A stretch of 64,000 nt of DNA, taken from Apus apus (taxonomy: Eukaryota > Chordata > Aves > Apodiformes > Apodidae). Position 1 is the first letter of the stretch. Every line of letters starts with the position of its first letter. The notes beneath the pieces are model-generated. The model was not told the DNA's origin. It did not search any database and saw only the letters and a program-made list of their open reading frames with translations. This document shows, in pieces, positions 9,907-22,600 of the stretch. The stretch covers positions 1,364,001-1,428,000 of the forward strand of contig NC_067294.1 of assembly GCF_020740795.1 (NCBI RefSeq). Direction: 5' to 3'. Made by a program: the position numbers and the translations under genes.

Positions 9907-12900
9907 TTGGCAGTTGCCACCCATGAGTCTCTCCTGGCTCTGCATAATCCTGGGAGGCTGTTCAGTAGGAACTCTTAGGAGGGCAGAAAAAAGGGTGGTC
10001 TGTGTAGGCACAACCTGGCAGAAACAGACAATCTGTGAGGAAGCCTTAAATTAACACTTTTAGGAACACTGACCCCTGAGCTTATTCCTGCACAGTCATT
10101 TGCAAAGTCCTCACAAAGTCATTTTCAAAGTGTTTGTCGTTCAAGCAGCACCTGCAGGGTTTGTTTTTTAGGGAGTTTCAGTTGCCAGTGGGCACAAGAA
10201 GGGCTGAGCCTGGGGGGAGGGGATGCTCAGCTGAGGTAGGTGGGACAAGTGGAGGAGATTATTCCATTTCAGTGAGGCTTTATATAAAATCCCTTGACAA
10301 AAATCTTTCAAAACTAATGTTGTGTGCTGAGTCAAAGCAGTGATGTGGCTGCATTTAAAACGTGAGTGTGGTTTTTTTCCTCTAAGTATTCAGTGAGAGG
10401 AATATTCCATCTGAGCTACATACCTAGAACAAGAAAAGGCAGCTACTAATCTAAGGCAGGTTTCTTACTCAGGCAAAGCAGATTTTAATTGTTCATGCTG
10501 GGAGGCTCCAGGAGGAAATGTGCTACTGCTGGTGTGTGTCCTGACTGCAGTGAGTACCATCTCCCCTGAGAGGAGGTGATGTCCTGTTCCCCAGGCATCT
10601 CCTGTGGGATGGTGTGAGCTCTCAGTAAGCACACAACCACCCGGCGTGGGGAGTCAACATGGGTTTAACATGGCAGTTTGGAGGGTTTTTTTGCCTCCAG
10701 TGACACTCTGGAGCTGAGTTTACCCCCGGGGCAACATGGATAAACTGATCAAGGAATGGCAGAGCACAAAAAGACCACTGGGTGTGCTCTGCCTGAGCAC
10801 TGCTGGTTAAGGATGACTTGCCCACAGCCCTGCCTGCTGCAAGAGGGCACCAAAAGGACACACTTGCCCCTGGGCAAAGCCAGAAGTGGGCTGGGAACTA
10901 CCCGACAGGGCAATAAGGCACAAACAGCCTGCCAGACCCCGGGGTGGCCAGCTGCTCTGTGTTTGCCTTCAGAATAAAGGGGTGTATCACCAGGTGCTGT
11001 CCAGGCTCCAACAAAGCAGCATTGTTTTGTTCTAAGTTTGCATATTTGTGTAGAGGTGCTTGCTCTCCACAGCCCTGCTCATGTTTCAAGAGAAGCAGCT
11101 CCACAGTGTGATGTACCCTGAGTGAGGTTACCAGGACTTGGCCTCAGGAGCCAGTTTTATGATGTTTACAAACAGTCGGTGAATGTACCTGGAACAAGGT
11201 GTGGAAGGGGATGGTCTGTAGTGAGGAGCAGTGCTGTGAATGATCACCATGTTTGTTGCTCCCATGATCTGAGCACTGCAGGTCGTGCACGATGCTGGAA
11301 ACGGTTTCCCTGGGCAAAGGTGGTTCCAGGAGAGCAGTGACCAACCTGCCCTGTGCACTGTGGTTATTGCCTTTATGTGGGGGAGGAAAAAGCCCAGTGT
11401 TTCTCAAAAGGCCATAAAGACAAGCTTTTCACATGTAAATCTGAAAGCTGCCTTTTGAAAACACTCTTAAAAAATAACAGCAGTGATGCCAACAGAACCA
11501 ATGGAGAATTTAAGAACTATGAGCCCTGTAAATGAGCTGTTTGTGCTCTTTGAGGAGCCTGATTTGAAAGTCCTCTCTATTCTTATTACTCCCAGCTGAG
11601 GAAAATCCACTTGGTTGGAAAATTATGTTTGATAATTGAAGCTAATCCTTGCCTTTAAGGGAAAGAATGGGTCAGCCCTGTTAATTTCTCTTATTTCTTT
11701 GGTCTTTTTTGTTGTGGGAAGGCTGATTGCTGCTCCTGCCCAGGTGTGCTTCAAACAGCAACGGTTGCAAAGAACTTTTACTCTGTTTTCCAAAAAGTCA
11801 TGTCTGTGTTCCTTGTTGCTTTGTTAGAACTGAATTCCAGGCAAAGTGGAAGGTGGGCACAGAGATGAGGGAAGCCTCTTGGCTGGCACAGAGACACCCC
11901 CTTCCCAACCCCAGCAGGTCTGGGCCCTCAGGTGGGTCCACATTTTCATGCTGATCATTTGTTACTGATTTGTTACCAGGGGCCAAACTACAGCTACATC
12001 CAAGAGGATGCAAAAGGATAGTGCTGAGGAGGAGGAAGAAGGTGAAATGGGCCAAATGAGAGAGCCTGGATCTCGCCTGTGGCTGCAGGGAGGCTGGTAG
12101 GATTCCAGGAACCATCTCCAACTCATTTGGCCACCCAGGCACATGCAGTGTGGGGGAAGAAACTGCAGTAGCTTCTGTTCTGCTGAGCAAAAGCAGGTGG
12201 GCCTGATTTCAGGGGGAAAAAAGGCACCTTTCAGTGCCTGGAGCCAGAAAGATGAGATGAGGTGTGGGACAGAGCCAGTGGCTGAGGAGCAGACGGGGCA
12301 TCCTGCCCGTCTGGCAGTGTCTTGGCAGCAGCTGCTGGGATTTCAGAAGTAGCAGCTCATTTAGAATTTGACTTAACACCCACTGCAACGTGTGGGAGTC
12401 GCTGCTGCGTCAGGAGCTGCTGTTTCAGCCCCTCAGACACTGAGCTGAAGGATTTTAGGTGGTGGGTTTTTTTAACCAAATCTGGTTGCCTTCACTGGGG
12501 CGTTGTGCTGTGGGACTTCTGCATGTGCAGTGAATGGAGGAGCAGAGGGGTGCAGGGGCTGATGCAGGTGTACTCTGCAGAAGATCAATTTAGTGCTTGG
12601 AGGAGCTGCGTTGAGTGAGTAGAAGGATGTTCTCTCTGCTTTGGGAATTCATGGCAACCATCTGAATAAAATTTTAAAATTAAACTTGGAGCAGCCTGCA
12701 AAGCTAATCTGTGCATGAAGGGAGCCCACGTATACATTAAAGAATAATCAGGCTGTAGGAATCATCAAGCTCTGGGTTTCACAAAATGCACTCTAGAAGC
12801 AGCACAGAGAGGCATCAAAGGTTAGCAGAGAGACTCTGAAATGTCATGTGAGCCTTGAAGCTGAGTCATCTCATAGATCCATGGAGAGAAAATATGGGCT

Positions 12901-14274
12901 GAACTGATAGTCTTGATTCAGGGAATGAGACACTTCTGAAAAGGCAAATGGCTTTCTAATGGTCTTCAGCTCATGATGAAAGAACAGGAACATCCCAAAC
13001 CTCAAGGAGGAACCACTTGTGGAACAATCCCTCCTGAGATCCCTGCCCTATGACAGCTCCTGATGGAATGGCTGGTGGCTCCAACATCCCTGTTTGCTCA
13101 GTCCTGAGCACAAGGTCAGTGTCACAGCGGGAAGCAGGAGCTGGTGGTAGGTGGCCAAGAGGTGTGAGTGATCCTCCTTGGGCAAAAGGTCTCTAACAGA
13201 GAGGTGCATGGACAGACTGCTGGAGAGGAGCCAAGGTGACCAGCCACCATCATTCAACAACCAGCAGTTGGTGATGGTTCAGGGTTGCACCCAAAGTTTA
13301 AGGGTTAGAGGTGCTTAATGGCTTGCTTTGTCGTACAAATCAGTGAAACAAACCTTGGAACTGGAATAGAAAAGGAATGTTCCTCATTAGGCTGCAGAGC
13401 TTTTGATCTGTGTTGTCCTGCTCTGCCCCTGCAGCAAACAAGCTCTGTGCTGTTGGTGCCCATGCTACGTGGTGGCTGAGTTCCTGCTAACAACCTCTTA
13501 ATTTGGGGGGTCCCACATTAGCACAAATCACTGGAAAGAGCAAAAACTGCCTTGTTGCCATTTTACTCAGATTAATATGCAAATCAGGAGACGTGCATCC
13601 AAGGAATGTAGGTCACAGTGGAAACTGCAGAGGAGAAGGGACGAGCAATGGGCAGCTAGGGGACTGCCTTGCAAGGCCTCCTCTACCTTCAGCTGGTGGT
13701 TGCAACTCCCTTGGGTCTGTTGGAGTTATTTGGTGACTCTTCTGCTGGACCATGGGTTTATGATGAAGCTGAAATCTCCTAAGGACCCCTTTGCAACTCA
13801 GAAGTGGTGTTTCCCAGGGCTTTTGTAGAACAGGTTTTGCTGTCCAGCACTCTCAAGGGGACAGAGACAGCCCAAAATCTCTTTGAGCCTGACTTGAGCA
13901 CTGCCTGGAGCTGCTCAAACAGCCCTGCCAGGAGGACAAAGTCTGCCCCTCGGTATGGAAACGTGGCCTGGAGTTTGTTTGCAGACCTCTTCCCTGCAGG
14001 CTTTTCAGCTGACATTCCTCAGAACAAAACATGCTGAGGAACAGAGGAACCAAGTTATCTTTAGAAGGTTGGATTGGGCCAAGGTCAGACAAACATCAGC
14101 TTTGCTGGTTTCTGATGCTGCTGAACTAAGATCCAAGCAGTTTTATTTGCGTGGGGGCTGCACTGAATGCAGCACTCACAGGGTGTGGATGCTGCTGCTC
14201 CTGCTGCCTATGGGTCTAAAAAATTATCTTGATTTCATTTTGCAGCTTCAGTACTAATTGTGTGCTTTAAAGAA

Positions 14275-14400
14275 GTGACCAGGGTGATTATCTCCCTTTT
14301 ATGGCAGGAAAACTGAGCTGTGGCAAGCAGGCAGGCTAGTAACCAAGGCAAAATGCAACCCCGAGCTCCTGATTCCTGGTCCTGTGCCTTATCTGTGCCT
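14275..14400 (+). repeat. Probable ancient L2/MIR-type 3' fragment
   Basis: The order of blocks resembles the shared L2/MIR-like 3' tail: GATTATCTCCCTTTTATGG, then GGAAAACTGAGCTGTGG, then GGCTAGTAACCAAGGCA, then CCCGAGCTCCTGATTCCTGG and TCCTGTGCC. Divergence is high and the match was made from memory. Confidence 0.55.
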
Positions 14401-14534
14401 TCCTTCCCCCACCACGAAAGTCATCTCAACACAGCAGGAGTGGAGTCCAGGGGAGCTGGGTTTTTCGTTTTTACCCTTTCCTTCAATCAACTTTGATGGT
14501 GCAGAAGGCAGCTCTGGGCTGGCCCAGAGGTTCA

Positions 14535-14579
14535 TTCTCCAGGCTGCTGGCCCAGATGTTCTCCAGGCTGCTGGCCCAG
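14535..14579. repeat. Two-copy 24-bp tandem duplication
   Basis: TTCTCCAGGCTGCTGGCCCA occurs twice in a row, at 14535 and 14559, with no mismatch over the shared 21 bases. Confidence 0.85.
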
Positions 14580-16566
14580 CCCGTGGCTGCTGTGGAGCCC
14601 CTGCCCCTGGGGCTGCAGAGCTCCTGCCCACTCCAAATCATCCTGACTGAACTTCGTGGCTTTCCTTCATTCCTGTGAAAATCCTGCTGCGTTCAGCTGG
14701 GCTTGGGCTTGACAGAGTGAAAAGAAGAATCTCTCAAGGGAAGGATTCATCAAGCAGCACCAGCCTCAGCCCCTGCCAGGAAAACCCTCCCATGCCTGCC
14801 CTGCAGCGCCCGTGCACCGTGCACACCGCCACGCACGGAAGCAGAGCCCTGCAAGGCTCACGGGCTGGTTTCACTGCAAACTAAAGGCTGTGTCTGTTTT
14901 TGTAAGACCACAGAAGTCCCTTCTCAACACCTCTCGGTGTTTGTTTGCACCCAAAGTCCTCCGGCACTGGGAGTACTAATCACAGCCTGCCCAAATACTG
15001 CCTGTGCCTCACTCTGCCCAACAAGGAGGAGGAAGGAGCTGAGTCACCACACAAACTTGTTGGCAGAGCCACCCCACCCCAGCACCTGACCTTGCCAGCT
15101 CCCCACCTTGATGTTGCAACCTTCCTGCCAAGCCTCTGAGCACCCCCGGGGAGGGCTGGGAGGACCAGGGCTCTGTCATTCCTTCTGGGCATTTTTCTAT
15201 CTCCCGAGCTCATCGCTGGGATGCCTCTGAGGAAGGAGCAGCACAGAATTTCCTGGATGGTACGTGTTGCAGTCAAGTCTGATCTCAGCCCTGATTTCTT
15301 GCTTTCCCTTTGACACAACAGCACAGGAGCAAGGAAACCTTCTCCCCACTTTCCTGAAGATGAAGTCATAACCACACTTTACAGGTTGGATTTTTTTCCA
15401 CAGAAAACACTCTGGAACTTTGCCTCCCACTCAGGTAGGTTTACTCAGATTTAGCACTAACAATTCAGCTGTGTAATTTGAACAGGTATCAAGCATATTA
15501 TCCATAACTGTTGAATAAATACTTCCCAGTAAGGCCAAGTCAAACTGGAGAGTGCTTTCAGTTCACACAGAAACAACATTTTTCCCAGGCAGCTTCAGTC
15601 CTGCCAGTGCTTCAAACACACTCATGTGCTTCTGTGACCTCAGAAAATACAGGGGGAAAGTATTTCATGTCAGTAAACTCAGACATTTTAAAACAGAGTG
15701 ACAGGCTATTCTTTTCCTTGAGCTCTGTGAGCTGACACAGTGCAGCACAAATCAAGGTTTCAAATGCCCACACTGGTCAATGGTCACACCAACAGCTATG
15801 GTGCAAATAGGATTTTTTTTTTTTTAAACCCTGCTCCAGATATAGAAGTCATGAGGTGCTTGGTCATTAACGTTGCTTAACAGCTTAATTAGTGCAATAC
15901 AGAAGCAGACTGGAGCAGAATAATCCAGGCTCTGCAGGTGGATCAGACCCTCTGCAAGGGCATGGTGATGCCATGAACTCCAGGGACTTGAGGGAGAACA
16001 TTTTTCAGGAAAAGAGGGCAGTGCCTGCACCTCCAGCACAGTCCTGCAGCATTCCTGGCCCAGCCTTTGTGAAAAGCCAATTACAGTCAATTAGAAGTGC
16101 TGGCTTAATTCAAGGCTGAAGAAAAAAAAACAAACAACATTCCTGAAGTCACTGACTTGGAAAGAAAGGCAAAGCACAAACATAGGAACCAGGAACACCT
16201 GAGCAGGCACAGGAGTGTCATCTCCTCCCTCACCTCTGAACTGGACAGGGGCTTGGTTACATTCTTGGTGGGCTGCTCCCAGGAGTGAGACACAGTTTCT
16301 GCTCTTAACTCTGCCTCATCACATTAACCAAGCAGTAATTAAAAAAATAATCATCTCACTGCAAATGTATCACTTAAGCTGCAGTTAGCATGCTTTTTGG
16401 AGCTACGTGTGGTTCTATACATAGAACAATTATGTTTATAATATAAAAGAAGAGTTAGTTTTAGATCAGCGACTCATGCTGTTGATATAAACATTGCTCC
16501 AAGAGGTCATGCAGACATTCTATCATGAAACACCTAACGTAACATGGAGCCAAATTTTTAGAAATA

Positions 16567-17538
16567 TTTATTGTAAATAGATCAAAATCAAAGGCCAAGT
16601 TTTAGAATAAAAAGAATGACATACAAGCCTAACTTCATTTCCAGTTGGCTACTCAGAAACTCAGCAGGATCCAGCTCCCAGTTTTTTCAGTTCAGTTTTT
16701 CACTATCAAATATCAACAAGGTTTTTATTCAGATTAAGCGAGTGAGCTGTAGTCAAGTGTACATGTTCACAGTATCATCAAGTCATGTGGTTACTACCAC
16801 TTGGTCAGAAACTCTTTCTGGAAGAGAAAAAAAAATATTAAAATGCTAACCAAGCTTTCAGACTGAGGTAGACAGGGGGTGGTGGTTTGAGTGCTGAGGG
16901 CTGGTTTCTTATTTTTTAAACCTGTTCATCTAATAAAATGCTTTAGGCAACAATTGAGCTTGTTATGTTAGTATTTCTGATAGTGAGAAACTTTGTTTTG
17001 AAAAAGTTAAGTACACAGTCTTTTTAAATAGAAATATTCCTCTTCTGTTACCAAAATAATCAGAAACATCGTAGAAAACGATGTGTCTTTCCTCTAATAA
17101 CTTCAGCCTGCTCTAGAACAAGCCATGTTAAAGTAGCCAGCTACCAGCTTGCTGTTCACAGTGTAAAATACGCAGTCTTTTACCTTACTTTTCCTCTCCA
17201 GCTGAGGCACACAGATCAGAAAAGCTGTACATGAAGCATTTTAACCTGTCTGCACACACAGAGGCTGGTTGAGTTTTTCAACCATGAAGTGTGAAGTTTG
17301 TGGTCCCCACCGATGGGACGGTCCATGCAGCAGCATTTATAGCACTCCCTGGGCAGCTGCCCTTTCTCAAGCATCTGGGCTTCATCCCGTGGCCTCTGGA
17401 GCCAGAGCCTGTCGCTGATTTAGTTAAACATCCAGAAAGACAGACACGGGGAGAAGAAATCCGAGCTGCTTCCTTCTGCGAGAGAAAATCGAGACCCCAT
17501 CACATTATTAAACAGCTTTGATCCCGAGAAGGCAGAGG
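16567..17538 (-). other. SOWAHA: SOWAHA 3' UTR with candidate poly(A) signals
   Basis: AT-rich sequence downstream of the SOWAHA stop on the minus strand, with no ORF. AATAAA on the minus strand is at 16724-16729 and 16567-16572 (read as TTTATT on +), giving 3' UTRs of about 0.8-1.0 kb. Which site is used is not decidable. Confidence 0.5.
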
Positions 17539-18870
17539 CTAATGGCCAAAGAACAGCTCAGAAACAGGTCTGCGTTTCACAACAACTTCCTCTTCCTCCT
17601 CCTCCATTACCTCGGAGAGGGAGGAATATGAAGGGAAGCCACCCCTGGTCTTTGGCTTCCTCCTGGGGCCTGTAGTGGCAGCCAGGAGCTTGTTTAAGGA
17701 CGAGGGCTTCCTTAAACCTTTGGTGAGATCGTAGAAAGCCATGTCATCTGATATGACCCCCAGGAAAGTGCTAGTGGAGCTCAAGATTGAAGCTGCAAGC
17801 TTTGTGCTCTTCTTGATGGGCACGGAGGGCTCCGAGCTGTGGGGCAGGGTGGGGTCCCCCAGCAAGCGCCTGACGGCAGAGGAGGCCCCTTCCTTCAAGT
17901 ACTGGTGGGGCTTCTTCCCGCTGTAGTCCCTCAGGTCGGTGTTGGCGTGGTAGCTGTAGACCAGCATGTTGATGATCTTCTCCTGGCCGTGGATGGCAGC
18001 CAGGTGCAGCGCCGTGTAGCCGCTGTGCGACCTGGCGTCCACGTTGACGCGGGATCCCCCTTTCTCGGCCGCTCGGATGACGTTGGTCACCATGTCGCAG
18101 TTGCCGCTCTTGGCGGCCCAGTGCAGGGCGGTGAAGCCCGAGATGAAGTCCCTGCGGGCCGCCAGGCTGGCGTCGCCCAGGAGCAGCCCGTGGAGCTGCT
18201 GCGTCCACTGCCCGTCGGACGCCATCAGCAGCCAGCGGTGCTCGGCCTCCTCCAGCGGCACCGCTGCCACATCCTCGCTGGACCGGTGGCTCTTGGGGAG
18301 CCCCCTTCGCAGACCGGGCGAGCGGGACCCGGCCTCCTCTTCCAGCGACGGGGGTGACAAGGGAGAGCCCGGCTCCTCCGACGGCTCCGGGGCGGCGGCG
18401 GGGGCCGGCACGCAGCGCACCGGCAGCATGCAGGGCTTGGGGGGCGGCTCCCGCCGGGACCCCCCCGCTCCGGCGGGCAGGGGCACCCCTCCGCCGCCGC
18501 CCTGGAAGAGGCCCCGCAGCTCGGAGACGGCCCGCGGCGACGGCAGCTCCTCGGGGGGCACCGGGGAAAGCCTCCCGCCGGGACCGGGGTCGGCGCCATC
18601 GCCCCCCGGGGCCAGCGCGGCCCCCGGCAGCGAGGCACGGCGCAGCTCCCGCCGCAGGACCACGAACTTGGCACCGTCGCGCTCCCTCACCACGGCCACG
18701 GCGTTCACCGCATCCTTGAACCGCTCCCGCCGCTCGGCCCGAGCCGCCGCGTCCCCGCCGGCCTCCAGCAGCGGCCGGAAGGTGCTGAGCAGCTCGGCGT
18801 TCCGCGCCCGCCCGCCGCGCTCCCGCAAGAAGCCCAGCACGGCGGCCGGGCTGATGTCGAGCTCTGCCAT
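17539..18870 (-). CDS. SOWAHA: SOWAHA, sosondowah ankyrin repeat domain family member A (single exon)
   Basis: Intact 443-residue ORF with no intron, as known for SOWAH genes. The N-terminus (residues 1-80: MAELDISPAAVLGFLRERGG, NAELLSTFRPLLEAG, RFKDAVNAVAVV, KFVVLRREL) is the winged-helix-like SOWAH domain. A Pro/Gly/Ser-rich low-complexity linker follows (about 85-210). Two clear ankyrin repeats come next: SGFTALHWAAKSGNCDMV (about 240-280) and SGYTALHLAAIHGQEKIINM (about 282-315). A degenerate third repeat reads TDLRDYSGKKPHQYL. The tail ends in an acidic run EEEEEE and VVVKRRPVSELFFGH. ATG at 18868-18870 is the start because the SOWAH domain begins immediately after it. The molecular function is poorly known. 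It lies tail-to-tail with SHROOM1 and head-to-head (about 7 kb) with SEPTIN8. The overlapping ORFs in other frames are GC-rich shadows. Confidence 0.95.
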   Translation of the reverse strand: MAELDISPAAVLGFLRERGGRARNAELLSTFRPLLEAGGDAAARAERRERFKDAVNAVAVVRERDGAKFVVLRRELRRASLPGAALAPGGDGADPGPGGRLSPVPPEELPSPRAVSELRGLFQGGGGGVPLPAGAGGSRREPPPKPCMLPVRCVPAPAAAPEPSEEPGSPLSPPSLEEEAGSRSPGLRRGLPKSHRSSEDVAAVPLEEAEHRWLLMASDGQWTQQLHGLLLGDASLAARRDFISGFTALHWAAKSGNCDMVTNVIRAAEKGGSRVNVDARSHSGYTALHLAAIHGQEKIINMLVYSYHANTDLRDYSGKKPHQYLKEGASSAVRRLLGDPTLPHSSEPSVPIKKSTKLAASILSSTSTFLGVISDDMAFYDLTKGLRKPSSLNKLLAATTGPRRKPKTRGGFPSYSSLSEVMEEEEEEVVVKRRPVSELFFGH

Positions 18871-19340
18871 CCCGCGGTGGTGCCGGAGCCGCCGCGGAGG
18901 AGGGAGCCGGGAGCCCGGAGAGCGGAGCCCCGAGCCCGATCGGCACCTGCGAGCGCGTCCCCCGCGGTGAGGTGCCCGCCCCGCTCACCGCCCCGCCCGA
19001 GGGAGCGGAACCGGCACCGGCGCCTCCTCCCGCGGGGCGGTGCTGGGGGAGCCCCGGCCCCGCCGGACGGACCCCGCTCCGCGCCCCTCGCCGCGCCCGT
19101 CTGTCCCCTCGGGACTCTGAGCCCGCTTGTGCCGGTAACGTCCCGAGCTCTTCGGAGACTTCCCAGGCAGGGGCAAACGCCTCATTGATTTATTTCCCTG
19201 CCAGCTTCCTGAAAGGGTTATTTGTGTTTGCTCGTTTCAGTAACAAAGGCGCGGTGCGGCTCCCGGGGGAAGGCTCCGCCCGGCCAGGGCTCCGTTCCCC
19301 GGGGAGCCTCGGGTGTTGTTCTGCGGGAGCTGCGAGGCCG
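17820..19340. promoter_or_regulatory. CpG island over SOWAHA 5' half and promoter
   Basis: Dense CG dinucleotides run through the N-terminal coding half and about 450 bp upstream (CCCCGCCCGAGGGAGCGGAA, CGCGCCCCTCGCCGCGCCCG). No TATA box is obvious, so a dispersed CpG-island promoter on the minus strand is inferred. The exact start site is not visible. Confidence 0.7.
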
Positions 19341-19479
19341 CTGGGTTGGAGCCTCGTGCCTCAAAATAAGTCGGAAGATAGGATGGGCCAGTCTTTTGAA
19401 ATAGACTCGGCTGCATGTGATACTAGAAACTTTAACATAGGTAGGTAAATGCACACCTGAAATACCCGGGAGGGGTTTA

Positions 19480-19605
19480 AAAGGTGTGTAGATGCGGTGC
19501 TTGAGGACGTGGTTTAGTGGTGGGTTTGGCTGTGCTGGGTTAACGGTTGGACTTGATGATCTTACAGGTTTTTTTCCAACAAAAACGATTCTATGACTCT
19601 GTTCT
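19480..19605 (+). mobile_element. Short CR1 3' tail upstream of SOWAHA
   Basis: GGACGTGGTTTAGTGGTGGG, GCTGGGTTAACGGTTGGACT, TGATGATCTTACAGGT and ACGATTCTATGACTCTG form the terminal segment of a CR1 subfamily different from the other large copies here. It lies about 0.6 kb upstream of the SOWAHA ATG. Confidence 0.85.
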
Positions 19606-22600
19606 CTGTGGCTTTTATCTATATTACATCTACAGTGTACATATGTGTATATAAGTATATAAATACATGATGAAATCTTTACAGCGTGACTGCATCTATT
19701 CCTGTACACCTGGAGAGGAGAGAGAGCTCTTTATAAAAAGAGAAAAGCTGGCTCTGCTGTCACATCAATTATTTCTGCTTAAGTATTTAACAGTATTGTT
19801 CTCTGCTCTACAGGGGAAAAAAAACCGAACCCAGACAAATGCCTTTCCCCAGGCGAAGGAGTAGGACTGAAGACCTCCTGGAGAGATGACGTTCAGCCTG
19901 CAAACATGTTTTCTCCTCTTCAAAGTGTTGCAATTGAGATCACAGAATCGATTCCTGAGTGACTGAACAGTTTGTTTAGGAGAACAGCAAGAGAGGCTGA
20001 ACAGAGTGAACAGTCAGTGGGGTACAGGGGCAGAGAAAAGTAACTGTCTGTGCAAGAATGGTTAAGAAAAGAGAACATAGATTAATTTTTGTTTTCACTG
20101 TCTTAGAACTTGAACAAAAGGGAGTATCAGCTTGTGCCGAAGTCTCCATTTTGAAGGTAATTCGAGGTGCCTCGATGCCCACCCAGTGCATCTCTCCCCT
20201 CTCGTTGACGCTGTCTTCTCTTCTGCTTCCTCACCCCCTTTACTGGTGGTGGAAGAGCCTTTTCCCACAAATTGCTCAGTCTTGCCTTGGCAGTCATTCC
20301 CCTTCTCTCCATCTTTGTGCAAATATCTGAAAAGCTGTTTTCTCCCTTGCTAACAAGCTGGCGCTGAGCCAGTTCCTCCAAATCATTTTGCTGCTCTAAT
20401 GTTCTTCCACGTAGGTCTGCAATCTTCGTGCTGCTCGTAGCAATTCAGTATTCATGCATGAATCCCACACCTCTTATTACTGCCTTTTTACAGCAACCTC
20501 TCCTCTGCTGGGGCAGCCGCGTGTGGCTGGTGTGCTCCTGTACTAGCCTGCGGCATTGCCAGGGTTCTGCCTTGCCTGCTGTAGGGAGCTAATAATGAGC
20601 ACGGATCCGAACATGAATTGCTATGCCTTGCTTCCAATGCTGATTTCTTTTCCTTACTAGAATCCATTGCAGGCATAAGAACACCTCAGCAGTCTGTGAT
20701 TTTTGCATTGCAAACTTTCGACTCTACCCTAGGATTGCAGTTTGTATCTGCAAATGAGAGAGAGGAGGAGGGAAAACGACTCAGAGAATGGGCTCTTGGA
20801 AAACACTTTTTGTGTTACAAGTGTTAAGGGAGACGTTTGCTTCTATTGCTTGAATTGCTTCAAGCAGAGCAGGGGGGGCCACAGTCCCATCACATCTTTG
20901 GGGGTGAGCACTGGGGTCCCACAGGAGGGGTATTTCTGAGACTGTTCCCCACTGCAGGTCCTGGCAGTCCTCATGGCCATGGAGCAGAGGGGCACATCCC
21001 CGGGAGGTTACAGAAGAGGAGAGGAGGTGTCTGCAGCTGCTCCTCATGCCATGCCAAGCATGAACCGGTCGCTCTCCTTTAACTGCCCCGACGCCAGGAC
21101 CTCTTTCCCCAGGTCAGTTTCCAGTGGTGCATCCAAGCCCCTGGCCCACGAGCATCTCCTCCTTCGTGTGCAGCCCGTGGTTGTGCTCCTCCTCACAGTC
21201 CCTCTGCCCGGGGTGTCAGGTCAGCCCTACACTTTCTGTAACTTAAGAAGGAAACAACCCTTCAAACAGCCAGCAGCTTGGGGTCCATCCAGTTTGCCAG
21301 CCTCTCCCTTGATGCCTTGATGCCTTTTGGTTGCCACCTTTCTGGATAAGTGCCAAGGACCAGGAGACCCTATTCCAGGAGCTCCTCTTATTTTGCTGAG
21401 CACTGGTCATACTCTAACCAGGCTGTGCAGCAAAAAATTAAGCTGTTTGAATGAATTGTATTAATATAGATAATAAAAGCCCAGAGCATTACAGGTGTTA
21501 TGCTATTCAGCCACCTGAAATTTCCATCCTTAAGAAGCAGGAGTTTTGCCTCTTTTTCTGTGTCATCGAACAGCTACAAAAAAAGTACATTTTGTGGGGC
21601 TATTTACAGACTTCTGTAGGCTGCTTCGTAGGAGATTTCAAGCCAGCTGTCTTGATATTTTTAATTTACTGGCTGGGGTGAAAACAATGTACAGAAATCC
21701 ATGGTTAAATTAATTTACTACTACTATTTTTAAGCACAAATACTGCGGTTTGTTGGTTCTACACCATAAGCCGTAGAGAGCTGGCCTCTATTTTGAACTG
21801 TGTGACTGAGGAAGAAGTTTAATGAACTTTCTAACTATCAATATTACAGTGTAATAAACAGCCCAGAGAACCTGGGGCCCTTTCCCATCCCCTCGGGGGA
21901 GGAAGGTAAAGTTTACAGGACTGTGATTATTCACACAACACCAGGAAATAAAGTGGGGGATCAATCAAAGCATCTAGTCAGAGGAAAGAAGTTTCTACAG
22001 GCACTGAAGGAGATGGGACTCCAGGTCCTGCTCCTTCCTGCACGATGTTCTCAGAGCCACAGGGAAGGTGAGGTGCCAGGCTGGAAGCACAGAGGAAGAC
22101 AAAGGGAATAAGGGAGATGTCTCACTCGAACAGGGCACTGCTGCTTTGCAGAAAGGTGAAGCATCGGTGTTATTGGCCAGGGATGGGATTTGTACCCCAA
22201 GGAAAGCTTATTTGCCTCTGAAATGAAACCAGGGTTCCCAGAATAAATAGGAAGACAAAGACCACGATTTTCCACTTTTCCTTGTTGATATTTTCATATG
22301 AAACAAAGAGCAAAGAGCATTGTGGAGGAGAAGAGCTCTTCCTTTGTTCCATGGAGAAATGCAGTAACTTTCCAGAGATAAACAATTGAGCAAAAGTCTG
22401 TGAAGGAGCAGGGAGGAGGTGGGGGAAGATTATTTGCAGATAAAAGACATTTTCTCATAGATGAGCAAGGTTCAGCTGTAGCTCGAGGGCCTCAGTTATC
22501 GGTTCAGATGGTGTTTCTCAGCAGCAACCATTCAAACGCACCTTTCTGTGTATCAGAGTTTGTATTTGTATATTTTTGTTATGTGGAACTGCTTGTTCCA

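Larger units (their letters stand above)
9907..16566. other. Intergenic region SHROOM1-SOWAHA
   Basis: No ORF with protein-like character, no RNA gene and no recent transposon recognised. Both genes end here (convergent). Contents worth marking are the L2/MIR-like remnant at 14275-14400 and a 24-bp duplication at 14535-14579. The last part (from about 16300) turns AT-rich toward the SOWAHA 3' end. Confidence 0.6.

Noticed and set aside
17771-18988. 405-codon minus-strand and 308-codon plus-strand ORFs over SOWAHA
   Set aside because: Alternate frames of the GC-rich SOWAHA coding sequence, with Arg/Ala/Gly/Pro-biased composition and no domain.
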